Source: Lophius americanus (Eukaryota > Chordata > Actinopteri > Lophiiformes > Lophiidae). From it: a DNA stretch of 64,000 nucleotides. The notes under the pieces were generated by a model. That model saw only the letters and a list, made by a program, of their open reading frames with translations. It did not search any database and had not been told where the DNA came from. Shown here one piece after another: positions 22,164 through 36,300 of this stretch; position 1 is the first letter of the stretch; the number at the start of each line of letters is the position of its first letter. The DNA lies in the NCBI GenBank assembly GCA_037951165.1, contig JBBDHG010000054.1, positions 4,602,001-4,666,000 on the forward strand, given 5' to 3'. Position numbers and translations under genes: made by a program.

Positions 22164-24421
22164 CTGACGGACACACACAATACTATTAAAAGTAATAACC
22201 TCATTACCTGTAATGTCGCAAACATGTATTTACACTTGAGTGGTGGTTTATTCATTTCATTAATGCGTACTACTGTGGAAAAACATGGAAAATCCTAAAC
22301 ACGGCGGTAAACAGTCTCTATGTCTTAGAGTGAATGTATGATCACTTTCATTTAAGAGGATCCACATTGGAGCTAAACACAAGTCATCGGTAAGGATGAA
22401 TGTGAACAGTTAAAAGCTCTTCATGGAACAACAAGGCTTGTAAAATGAACGTAGCTTAGAAGGGCAGCCACTAACAATTTACTTTACTTTCAGTTAATCA
22501 GAAATAGTTTCTGAATTCTTTATCTTAAAAGTCATATAAGTATCTTTGATCATTCTGTAATCACGAGTAAACAAAACATCTTCAAACTTCTCAGTGTGTT
22601 CAGCTAACAGCTCCAAACAACAAATCAGTAAACCATTAAATATAACATAGAAAGAAATTACGATTTGATTATAGGCAATCTGTGGATTGTGTGCGTCATT
22701 TACTGTTTGACACACAGAAGCTCATTCAGACGGCTGAACAAGGCCCATGATACGTGTAGGCATTGTCAAATTCAGATAAAATGAAAGTGCTGCACTGCAT
22801 ATAGGAAATCTAGCCGTATCTAATGTCCAGTTCTTGACGCTGGTTAAGATTTTGCTGCTTTAAACTGACAATATTTTATAACTTTACTCTTTGCAAAATA
22901 CGCAGATCAGCTCTCTCTTTACCTCAGTCCAGAAACCGCTTTAATCTTCAACTGGAAAACCATTCCAAACAAATAAACTGCACGTCTTAAAGGGCCTTTG
23001 TGTAAAAATCTAGAGGGCTTTTGAGGGTATCTCTTTGGATAAATGGAAGATAATATTCATTTTTGTGCTTACTTTGAGCTGAAAGTAAAGATTTTTTTTA
23101 AATGTTAAAAAAAAAGCACTTTTTATCTCCTTTTATTTCCACAGAAAGGGTCCATATTGAGGCCGCCATGTCAATCAATCAATCAATCAATCAATCAATC
23201 TATTTATACAGCGCCAATTCACAACAACAAGTGTCTCAAGGTGCTTTCCAGAAAGAGCAGGTCTAGACCAGACTCTTTATATAATTATCTACAGACACCC
23301 AACAAATTCCTCCTTGAGCAGCACTTGGCGACAATGGCGAGAAAAAACTGCCCTTTAACGGGCAGAAACCTCGAGCAGATCCAAGACTCAGGGTGGACGG
23401 CCTACTGCCATGACCGGTCGGGTTTGGGAGAAAGAGAGAGACACAGGTGAGGAGAGATACAGGCGGTGGAAAAGCAGCAAAGATATCAGCTATAATCCAC
23501 TTTCTCCATGGTCAGGCCGCGGCAGCAGCAGGGATCCCAGTTTATACAATCATCTGGAGAGGGATTTAGCGTTTTAAGGCGATAACAAATGGAGGATTGA
23601 TATTTGTTATTATTTTTTTGAACAAGAGAAAGCAATGAAGCGTCAATCTTAGATATAAAATCCCCTGGTAGGCATGGGGACTGTACCTTTAAATCAAAGG
23701 AGTAACACACACATACATGGTTCTTTAATGTATTCTTACATTGAAGTCGTGGTTAGCCACAGGCTTGAAGATGGTGGTGATGGCTCTCTCCAGTTGCTGG
23801 GACAAACGGGGAGACTTGGTGGACTCTTTACTCTGCTGCCTGACACACAAACACACACAAATCAAGTACAAAGTGATAAAGTTTGTGTTGTGTTGTTTAT
23901 GAGCTAACGTGATGCCTGCTGACAAGTGAACCTTTTGGCTCTGACATGACCGCCGGTACGCGGAGTACAGATAAACGGCAGCTGCTGCAGCGTCTAAAGA
24001 TAATCTGCCTCATATTTATTTTGGTCAGTGACACGTCTAATTCAGACTGATGGCAAAACTGGCAGCAAAAGATGTGAACCCCGAGGAGACACAAAGCACT
24101 GCAGACGCACGACTGGTCTGATATTATCACACTGATGGACAAAGTATAAACAGTTCTGCTAATGACCCCATTAGTGAAGAGTCTGCATTCACATTACAGA
24201 ACTCCTTTGTGCCGTTCATCCTGTCCTTTCTCTCATATCTCTGTTGATGAGTCACATTTCATCGTCCGAATGATAATGACCAAAACCAAATTGATTGCAC
24301 AACAGATGAAGAAGAGGAATTATATCCTCAATTAGTTAAAAAATGAATGACATGAACTATGCAAAGATAACATTTTCTATCTACTAAGTTCTTTTACTGA
24401 CACTTATAGACACTATATAGT

Positions 24422-24463
<42 letters not shown>

Positions 24464-27140
24464 GCGTGTGCGTGTGTTCGTCCTGAGGTATTTTTTAAAA
24501 ACGTCATCTTGATCTCAAAGACATTTCCTGATAAAGATAATAAATCTTATGTGCTCATTAGAAGCCTGAAGTATTTTCTAACACATTTTTGAAGTAGTTC
24601 TACACACACACCGTCGCCATTGTGATAACGTAACGTCCTGTGTGTCCCGCAGACTACCATGATGGAAGAACCTTTTTCAGCTGTCATTCAAACTTGTGAT
24701 GACAAAACAAGTGAAAGCTGAAGCCAGTCTGGAAAAATCTCAGTTCAGTGTGTTTAACAGAACATCACAGTCCCGCCCTGAAAAACAACCTCAGACAAGA
24801 TGGCCAGAGCAGATCTAAAACCTTGCAGCCTTTTGCTGATCCTGAAGACAGAAACAGGAAAGGGTTTTGTTACGTCTTTATCATGTCATTTCAGTGATTC
24901 CTGGATATGATGGCGGACGCAGAAACAGCCTTGTGTACTGTGGTATGTTTGTCTTTGGATTGAATCGGAACAGTGCATCTGCCACAGTCAGGCAGTTGCT
25001 ATAGCAATAAAATCCACTAACTAGCCTTAATAACTCATCCGATGAAGAGGAGACCGAGTGGACATTTTTAAGCACACGTGAATGGAATGATGCCCAACCC
25101 ATCTGCTCCTGCTGAAGTTAATTTGCCAAATTGATTGATTGATTGTTATTTTTTGGATAATTTCACATAGTTTAAGAATTATTCATCAATAATTTTTCAA
25201 GGGGTTTGAGATGAAGAGAAAATGCGCTTATGAAAAGTATTTGATAATATCTAGTAATATGATAAGGTTTTTCTCTGATGTCTCTTAATTTCATTTCAAT
25301 TTATGACTTCAACTTTGTTTTTTCTATCATTCAAGCACATAGACAATATACAGATGAATGAAATGTCATCTCTCATGGACTAGAAAACAGTCCAACATAG
25401 ATAAACATCAATGCCGAATGCTAATAGTAACTCGGCAGCATGTAATAATAATAATAACACATTTTACAACGCACTTTAAATTTGGATCAAATGTCAAAGT
25501 TCTACAAGTTAAAAGCAGATAAAAACATCAATAAAAAATATAATAATAAAAGTAATAATAATAGTGTAAAGCATATCTCTAGAAAAGCACCCAATCCTTT
25601 GGGTACCCACAAAACCCCCGATTGAACTTCTCAGATTAAATGTGACTCATTAATTATCTCAAAATGACTATTTATACAAAGTTAGCAATATGATCAAAGA
25701 CAGGATCAGTGACAGAACTAGACAGATTTCCTGGTGTCAAGTCATCGGAGCTAAATTTAGAAAAGTGGACTTCCACTGACCTTTTTTGAAAATCAGTCCT
25801 GTTCAGAAATTTAAAAATGATTGATAAAATAGTTGTTGGGTTATCGCGTTAACACGGAGGATGTGAAGCGGATACGGTGGCCGTGACGACAATTCCACAA
25901 CATCCCTGAAAAGTCGGGGATATGAGAATGAAAGTGATTCATAACTAGCGTCAGATTTCACTCACTTCTTCAGCTTCAGGTAGTAGCTGTCACTGATGAC
26001 CGGCCTGCATTCAGCTCTGTGCACCACCATCCCCTCCAGAAGGAGCTCATCTACACACAGAGCACACAAGCAAAACTCTTCATTTGGTCTAATCATTCCA
26101 GTCACAACAACTTTTGCCATTAAAAATAGCACACAAACAACAGAGAAAATGTTGGTCGCAAAATTCAGCGTGTGTGTGTGGTGTGTTAATAGCTAGATTT
26201 GGGGAAAATAAGTGCAGACTCCATTGTCAGGTCTTTCTTGCAAATCAAATCCTGATCTCAGGGAGATCTCCGGATGAAATAAATAAATCTCATATATTCA
26301 TTAGCTAAGCTTTCTAACAAAATTGTTGAAATGCTACTGCCACAACATAACGTTCTGTTTATCCTGCAGCCCGCCGTCATGCCAGGAAGAACATTTGTCA
26401 GCTGCCACTCAAAATGGCGATAACAGATCTGAAGTGAAAGTTGAAGCCTCTCCATATCGACTCTGAAATTAAAGACAAGTGGAGAAATCCGGATTACATT
26501 TTAAAATTAATCCAGAACATGATACCGGGATGGAAAGCTTTTTCCCTGAGAGCTAACAATATAACATTCTATCTTTAGGCTTGATCATAAATTGTTCACT
26601 GATGGGAGACAGATTATTTCTATAATCTGGAATGTTTCATTCATCGTATTTATGTTTTAAACTATTTTAAAGTTCATGTAACCAACTCTCCACCATAGGC
26701 TGGCTCTTCCATCCCCTCCCAGTCAGTACTTAGAGCCCATTTTGTTTCTTTGCAAGCGACTGACCCATCTGTCCAGGAAAATGTTGGAGTCCAGTTGGTG
26801 AACGTTGGCGTTATGTTTGTAACAGCTCTGTCTATTGTGATATTTAACACGATTTTGCATTGTTTGTACACATAAAAAAAATTTATAAGTAGCCGCTACA
26901 TCACGTACAACCGTCAAAAAGGACAGCAGCCTTCAGTTTTCAAGGCCAACTAACAGACAGTGAGCTCTTCCATTCCAGATCTGATCCAGAAACAGCTGGA
27001 GATCCACAGGTGAGACAGTGATGGTGAATCCTGCAGGTGTAGCTGCCAGCTGCTTCATCATCCCTCCCACTTCAAACTTCACAGATACGAGGAAACTCCT
27101 CTCCCTCTTACGTCAGCTGGAGCCAGGGCAGGCTCTGATG

Positions 27141-27173
<33 letters not shown>

Positions 27174-27361
27174 CACACACGCACACACACAGCAGTCACC
27201 TGTCAGTCAACCTTAGCTGCTCCGCGGTGTCTTCTACGCTCTAATCAGTGATTCCACAGATAAGCTCCACACAGTATCAAGGCTCCATATTCCCACTGCT
27301 GGAGTTCAATTTGTTTTTTATGACACGCTTACAGTCCGTTTAAAGCTCTCACTCTCCTTCA

Positions 27362-27397
<36 letters not shown>

Positions 27398-30300
27398 CTC
27401 AAGGACAGCTCCACAAGACATTTCCACTGAAAGCAAAGTATTTTTGTATTAATTAACTAGTCATGGCTTCATTCATTTAAGTTCTACTTGACAGAATGGT
27501 GAGGAATAATTTAACAGTTTTTTTGGGGGTAACACCTTTAAATCTGGTAGATAGAATAACAGACATCCACAGTTAAGAGGGTGGCACTTGGAAATTCTGA
27601 TACTAATTCATTCTGCTCTAACACTGTGAAACTGTGATTCCATTCACGTGGAGGATGCAGCCAAACATCTCACAGAAGAAGGATTTAGACTCTGAGCAGA
27701 AGTAAGCAGGGCTTAAAGGGAGAGGAATTACATCTTAATTTATAGAAACTCAGACCCGTTTCTACTTAAAGGAAGAAGATATAAACTAGGTATATGCTGT
27801 TGTCCCGGAAAGCACGATCCCCAATCCCATGCGTTGTACATGCAGTCTCCCTGAGAGAACTTCTACAATTATATTTAGAGTTAACAACCAAATGTCTATT
27901 CAACGGTCACATTATAAATAAGTTCAGTCAAGAGGCACAAATCTTTCAATAATCAAATCAAAATGGCCTCAACCAAACATTTGAACAGGATATTTAAAGG
28001 TTTTAAGTCCAATTTTTTGGTCAATCTTTGGCCCCACTATTTCCAAAAAACAAGCGTCTTCTGGAGATAACATATCCTACTTTCCTGTGGTGAGCTTACA
28101 GTAGTGTATATTGATTTTAGATATATGCCTTGGAGAAGATTACCGTTGACAACTGTATATCACACCTCATTTTTAAGATGAAGGGACAAAATAAGTACAT
28201 TCTCATTGTATTAATAATGACAATATGACGAAAAGTTGATTCATTCGCTGAGAGTAATATTGACAGTAAAGTCATGTGACAATATGGTTCTAAAATGAGT
28301 TGTCTTTTGCAGGTCAATAATTTGGAATTTAGTTTTGGTAATACAGCCTATACATGTGATATGATGATCCATCCAATTTTTCTCTTGCCAAAAAGTCCAG
28401 CTCAACTACATGACATGATTTTTGCTCAATTTAGATTCTGAGTAAATATCAGTACGCAATCATAAAAGTGAACAATAAATATTGATTGTACATAATTTTT
28501 GGGACTTATTTGCAAAAACTTAAATGGAGAAACGTCTTTCAGCCCGTTTCCTTTAAAAAAAAAAAAGAGCCGATGCCAGCGCCTTCTTTTGAGTGGGATT
28601 TGATCCCCTGTCTACTGGACCAAAGTCAGGGGTGTAACCCACTGAGCTAACCAGCTGCATCTGTAACATGACAGTGATGTGATTTTTCTCAGGTCGCCTG
28701 AAGTAGAATTGTAGGCAAGATGACAGTAAAAGACTGCATGAGCCTGCCTCCTGATGATTATGCCATTTCCCTAGAGTATGCTCAGTCTGTTTTTTTGAGT
28801 GTATTAGCCAAGATGCGGCGGTTTTCTAGAATAGGAAGACGATTATTCAGATTTGTCTTTACACATTACTTAGGTCTAACAGGAAGAAGAAGTTCTACTC
28901 GCTTTAATTCATTTGTGTGGGAATTTTATGTTTTGTTAAAAGGTGACAACATTAAAAGTTTTCAACCGAAACTAATGGGATTGTGTGGGACGGTGGGCAG
29001 AAGGGACAGGTGATTAGACTTTATTGCTTATGAAGCTCGGTGTTGGGTAAAATAGAGAAGTTTCTCATGAAATGGGAAGTTTTTAAAAGTCAAGTACCCT
29101 TTGTCCAAGCTGCCCCAAAGAGGAAAAAAAAGAGTAAGTCAAAGTGAAACCAAATGAAAAATAATATTTTTTAGTTTAATGTACTACTGCTAGCTCAGGT
29201 ACCAGATTGAGCTCAAAATCGTTCAATCCACGGAGGAGCAATAGCTGATGTTTCACCACACAAAACAGTACAGAACTAATAATAACTCATGGTTCATGAT
29301 CCAATCGGCCCAAAATTGTAGATGTTAGATAAGAGCTTCACATAAATCAATTCTCAATACGTCATACTATGATGTAGGTACTCTTATGGTCCATTGACCA
29401 TACTGACCTTTTATTAGGTCAGTATGGCCTAAATCACAACATTCTTGAATGTTGTGATTTCTTTTGATTTTGAACCATGACTTATATCCAACTGTCTGAA
29501 TTTAAGATGAGATAAAACTTATTAACTTATCCAGAAGAAAATTCTCGTGCCAGAGATTCCACCATAATTACAATAACTGAAAATACAAGAAGTGACATTA
29601 AGTGAGTAAAGACAATAGAATATTAAATATACTAAAAATAAGTAAGAATGTAAAAATGGTATACATTTATTCTGCTATTTTTAAGGTGCATTTTTCAAAA
29701 CATACAAACTCCTGGATCATACCATACCAACTTCAAACTAGTTCAGTAAAATCTCAGAATCATGATGAAGAAAAAATGCACCATTTAAATAAAGTTCTTA
29801 TAACTCTGCTGTCCATGGTCTAATCTTTGCCAAACTTAAAACTAACAGTCGTCCCCTGAGGAAAACCACTGGTCAGTATGCAGTTACAGTGACAACACCA
29901 CACCCACGCAATAGTATGTAAGCACTGTGCGGTCTTCTCATTGTAACCCTCTGCACAGCGTGACTTAAACTTGTGTGAGTTTAAGTCACGTCAAGTCAAT
30001 TTTATTTGTATAGCCCAAAATCACAAATCACAGTTTTGTCTCGATTGGCTTTACAATCTGTACATGATACAACATCCTCTGTCTTCAGACCCTAGGTCCG
30101 GGTGAGGGACAGCGCCCCAAATTAACCGTTTTAACTGGGGGAAAAAGGGAAGAAAGCTCAGGAAGAGACACAGAGGAGGATCCCTCTTCCAGGACGGACA
30201 GACGTTTAATAGATGTGTGTACAGAGCAGATCAACAAAAATAAACACATTGTGTACCGTTCTAGAAATGATGATGGTATGTGGGGATGTATTACAGTACA

Positions 30301-33300
30301 TACAGTAGCAGTGGTACTAGAATATAAATATATAATAGTAGTGGTGTTACTAAGTATTGGATATATGATCGTTAGTGATAGCAGTAGAGGATGGCGTCCA
30401 GCAGGGCCTCGGCTGTAGATACGGCCACGATCTGGGGCTCAGTATCGAAACTAATGGGTACTGAGCCCATTAGTTTCGGTACAAAACCAATGGACCCAGA
30501 AGAACCACGCATTCCTGGGAGCCTGCGTGACAATAGAAGGCAAAGAATCTCTGCCTCAAGGACTCCGGGAGGGAATAGAGTCAGTGGTGTATTTATGGGG
30601 TATGAATTTAGCAATAAATGATATAGAAACAGACCTAGTATAAGCCTGTGGCAGCAGAACTAAGATCTGGTCCAGGACCAGCCTGAGCCAGTCCTAACTA
30701 AAATATATATATAGATTATATTATATATTTAGACCTTCATTTACTTGCAAGTCCTAGGTTGGCTCTTGTCACAGGAGGCGCGGGGATGCGAGGGTCCGTT
30801 AAATGACAGGGGGGGTTAGGTGGCTGGGGCCTTTTTCTATGTCCGTCTCAGTTGTGGTAAGCAGCATAACTCTATTTAAAATGTTTTTTGTGGAGAGTTG
30901 GGCCCTGGGCTCGAGAACATTAGTTGATAAGTTTTTGACTTATCAACTAATACGAATAAGAGTTTTTGACTTATCAACGAATAAGACTTATCAACATTAG
31001 TTGATAAGTCTTATTCAGAAAAATGTTTTCTCACATGTTGTCCCACAAGTTCTTTGTGGGACAACATGTGAGTGGGGTCATCATTGTACTGAAACACTCA
31101 GACCCGGAGATCGGACAGTCCTGGGGTTGCCACTGTCAGATTTTTAAATTCATCTGGCATAAGAGAACACTTGTCAAGTGCCCTCTGGTATGTTATTCAT
31201 CTATTACATTCAGAATAACCTTGAAAAAGAGTTGTTCCAATAGCCCTTCCATGTCTATATTTAAATGTAGGTACAAATTAATACATAGTCAGATCAGTTG
31301 ATTGGTTCTTTTGAAATGGGATTTGTTTTTGAAAGATAAAATTGCCAGTCTCATCCTTAATATAACAGCCTTGATGTATTCAGTGTTAACCGAAGCAGAA
31401 CAAATGCAAGTGCAACTGCCTCAGTCACCATAGTAACCATCACATTCCACATTCTATCACAAATCCATCTTTTAATTTGGAGCCAGAAAATGCATTGCAG
31501 TACATGTGACAAATCTCACCAATGTTAATTTTTGTCCTGCATATAAATGGATGCAATTATGTGCAATTAATGGCTGAGTACTCATCAGGAATAGCTTTAA
31601 AAACATACCCACACACAAGAAAGAAGGACTACTGACAAAACAGCAACAACATCCCTGTTGTGCAGCAGTCACGTTCAAACACGGCCAAGCCCCTGAACAA
31701 ATGAAGCAAATTTCCATCCTGCTGTCAAGTCCTCCCTTTTCCTTCCCTCCAGGATCTCATAACATGTAGGTATGTAGTATGTAGGCAAGAGATCTCTACC
31801 CTAAACATGGAAAGACACAAAAACTGAAGATGGAGCGTACACAAGTACTATCATGGGATTGAAATTGACCATAGCATGTGTAGCTCAAGGCTACTCTGTG
31901 TGGGAGGAACACTTGAGATATTTAGTAGTTGACTCCTGCGCATCGACTTCACTATAAGACTCCTCAGAGCGAGAGCAGTGTTTGGTTCACACCTCAGGCA
32001 GACATTCCGCACTGTAATTCACAAATGCACCTTTCTTTCAGGGCCGCATAAGACTTTATAAATCTCTATAGTATGAGGAAAAGATCAACATCAAAAATGT
32101 CTCAGTGATTTCAGTTCTGTTGGCTTGGTTTTCCTGGCTTTATTAAAGAATATCTTTCTAATATTAGCATAGATGTGATAATAAAAGGGACATGAGGACT
32201 TTTATGAAGCTTGGTTGCAACTGTAACGAAGAAGGCTGCCAGTCAGAGTCACATTAAGAACGACAACGGCTCAAAAACCCAAACAAAACAATTACGTAAA
32301 GGTGCAATAAAATACTGCTGAACCAAATAGAGTGCCGCATTATTCCCTTTCAGTAGCTGCCTTAAATCTAACCAGCAAAGCCATAACGGTGTCTGTCTGA
32401 ATTCAATCCATTTGTTAAAGAGTCTTCTTTGTTTTCCCTAAATCCCCAAAACAGATCACTTCCAATCCAGTCCACAAGCAAAGAAGAGAGACAAGCAGGA
32501 AATCTGGGTTTTACAGTGTCATAAAAGAACTCCACCATGATGGGCAACGCTGATGAAACTACAAAGACAAATCAACCAGGATCATTCCTCCAGATTCCAG
32601 AGTCAATCATGTTTTTGGATACTCTGATGAAGGCTTTAAAATAAGATTTGCTTAGCGTGTATCTCACGTATTTCTCCTCCACTGTCCGAACAATGCTGGT
32701 GGCTCTGGTTTAGACTATACAATATATAGTCTTCTCCGATGGTTTTCAAGATCCACCACGTCAAATCAGGTGATCACAGCACTGGCCTTGTATCTAAAAC
32801 ACCTGCATGGTAGAAGGAGCAACAATACAAACCTGACCCCGACCACTCATTCACGTCGAATGTGACGTTGATGTGGCAGCGGGTCAATCATGGCAAACAA
32901 AGCACTTTATTAAAATTCTGTTATGATATTCCTTCCATGAAACACTAAAAAAGAATTGGTATTGTCACCACATTTCAATGAGTTCCTCCATCAGTGTTCC
33001 ATCTAGCACGGGTGACATCCCAGTAAGTCCACTCATGCTTTATAGTCTGTCTTATTGGTCATCTTCAGAACAGGTTGAGAACGATGTGAAAAAATCCTCG
33101 ACATTCTAGCCGTGGAGCCACTCCGATTGATTAGGTCATACTTCAAGCTCTGATCGTCATACATCTCTGCAACGTTCAGCCCAACGGAAGGAATTTGTCG
33201 GCAAAAACCAGCAGGTTAAAATTGGGGAACAATCAGGTCGTCTGAGCCCAGCATAAGGCTATGTATGAATCAGAGTGAATCGTGTTCTATCTGATATACT

Positions 33301-36300
33301 TATGTTGTAGGTTAGTCGTGAATATTCAGAACCATGAGATTTTCCCATTTGAATCAAGTATATTATATATTATATTTGGCTAATTCCTTAAGAGAAGGAG
33401 GGAAAAATGGCAGAGGGAAGATGGTTGACGACTTCAGAGCTAAACTCAAGGGTGAGGAGATAAACACAACAGAACAGCTCACCACCCACCATATCTCCAT
33501 CCACCACCACCGACTTATATTCATTCATCTTATATCAGCCACAAGCACAGTCAGCGGACAAGCACATAAGAAGTCCAACTACCTCAAGTTGTATTTATGT
33601 ACAGTACCTGAGTAAATGCACTTAATCATAACAACAGTTGTGGAGATGAACCATTATTATCCATAGAATCATTATTCTTGCTATTATTATGAAGAGCTTC
33701 CTCTTCAATAAGTCAACTAAACATGGTCGATAGACCAATAGGGCTGAGTTAAAGCGTTAGACAGTAACTTTACAATATAAAGCGCATGAAAAGGGATGGA
33801 CTGAAAAACTCTGGAGAAATTGACCTTCAGTGTTTTTGAAACTATGAAAAACATCATTTAAAGACCCACTCATTCAACTTGTAAACTATGAACAGAAATA
33901 TGTTCACTATGAGACATTAAATAACACAGCTTATTTGACAGATTATATTTAAAAAAAAGTTAAAATATACTCATCACACTTCAAATTGTTTGTCAAACGC
34001 ACAAACAGTGGTGAGAGCCTTGAGTACCCATGACGACAACAAGGGCAGGGTGGGGAGGCGCTCTCTGATTGGATCTCCAAATATAATTTTCCATTAGAGC
34101 TCATCTCCAGCCCAGAGGGTGCTTCATCAGGGAAATTAAATGATTCCATTCATTAACTTGTGAATTTCCAACGTCTGTCACTGTGTTCAGCCCACTCCAT
34201 CTGATCTTAGCACGGACTCACACCGTCCACATACGGCTAATAGATAGACAAAGTGCTGAGAGGACACAGTACACTGGTGGGCATTTTAAATGCTAGTGGA
34301 CTGTAGGTCCATCTCTCTCATAGGAAATATTTTTAAACAGTACAACACAGGGTTAGAAATGTGGTTCATTGAGGTAAGATTTGAATGGACTGTTTATTTA
34401 CGTTAAGTTATTGATGATATAGGCCGTTGTGTTGGTTTATCAATAAGTCTGATGTTGCCTACTGTATCAGTCAAAAGTTGGGATACCTTCCAATTTCTTC
34501 TGCTTTTCCAGTGCTGGGTTACTGTGGAAGCAGGCTAAGAAGGGTTTTCCAGAATGTCTCTATCTCCAGTAATGCTCTACAGCTCATTCCAGGGGATCCC
34601 AATGTGTTCCAAGGCCAAGTGAGTTCCAGGGATCCCAGGGTCTCGGGTTGGTCATGTCTGGAAAACGTCCACTGTATTGTTCTTCCTGCTCTTTACAAAC
34701 ATCCAAAATGAATATCTAGGGATACATTGATGCCCATACCTGTGACATACAGGGGATGATACTGGATGAGTGTATTCATACCCTGATCCGATACAACTGC
34801 CTCATATTGCTTTACAACAACATTACAACTTTTCGGCAACATTACTTCAACATTACCTACTGTTGGTTGAGCTGGAGAATTTCTGCGGTGTGGAATTACT
34901 TCAATGTTAACGATAATAAAAAAGAAACTGTAAACTATGCCCTGCTCAACTGTTGCGGAGGGGTGAAAAACATCTCCACTAATACAAGCACTTTAATTAC
35001 ACACACGAGGAAAAAGCAAAGTGCTGAGTTCAAGGATCTTTATAATGCTTGCAGCTACAACAAGCATAATGAGAGGCAAAAATGTCAAGAGAGAGCCTAC
35101 GGACGGGAAAAATGACTAAGTGCTTACCCATTGTATTACTCTTCATGCACAGCCAATTTCATTGGTGGTAGACAATATGAAATACCGTCATCTTCTCCCT
35201 GTAGTGGAGCCCAAATTATCAAAGACTCTACTAGTAGTTGCATCGTAATGAGGAGTTCTCAAATCTGAGAATTCATACTTGGTCGACATAAAGTTGCATC
35301 TGTGCATCACTATTAATAGCAAAATTAAAACAATATGTCATGACGTTTGACATTAATGCTTCACTGAGACCCAGATGTGAAGCCTGATCAGCTTGATCAA
35401 GAGGATCACACATGCACAAAATCTGCAGCGCACAGACCTTTATAATGAACAGAGCAAGAGATTGACAGCTCTGAGCTCATACAAGACCCTATTTTAAGTG
35501 GTTGCCATGCCAGCTTCACAGCAGTCAGTGACTCAATGTTACACCACAAGCCCTTGGAGCAGCTGTATGAATAATTCACCCCCTTAAGAGGAGAGGGGAG
35601 CACTTGCTAGCAGCATTTTGGGAAATTTAATTCACAGTCCTAAGTTGTTAGTTTTAGAAAGAGTCAAAACAGCTGTGACAAACAGATTCTCACTGACTCC
35701 TCAGATAATAATCGTCCTCGATGAGGCTGTTTTAATAAGCATGATGCAGAAAAACGGTCAAACACTGAACAATACTCTCTGCAGCATCTTGGCCTCGTTT
35801 GACTTTCCAATTGAGTGTTGATGACGATAATACCATGAATCACATATAATTGGAAAATCCGCGCAGAGACAGAGAACGCTGTCAGTTTGGTATCGTCTAC
35901 CAGATAAATGAAGATGGAAAAAAACACTTCAGTAACTCACTTCAATTACTGCTGCAGTTTCTGTGTTCCAAGTGAGCGTTTAACTCAAAGTCATTCTTTT
36001 GTCGTATCCCCGGGCAATGCACTTCCATTTACAGCAGACGCTTTGGGGGCCCTTAGTTGATAACTTGTTGCACGAATGCAACACACTTGTTTGCTTCTTT
36101 CACAGAGAATAATTATTCACATTGCTGTTTTTAACGTGAGAAGCTTTTATCAAGATCCTCTATGCAGACGAGCAAAGACACATAGCATTTACATAGTGAT
36201 CTAGGCCAAAAAGACGGACACATGACGGATTAATTCCAAGAAAAACCCAGGTGTCCAGTAACATAGTCGACATATTTACACATACCACATTACCAATATT

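Noticed and set aside
28568..28658. Working tRNA gene
   Set aside because: A- and B-box-like motifs are present but the stems do not pair well. Treated as a tRNA-derived repeat.
34756..35115. 119-codon open frame on the plus strand
   Set aside because: Composition of translated AT-rich DNA, no known domain and no gene context.
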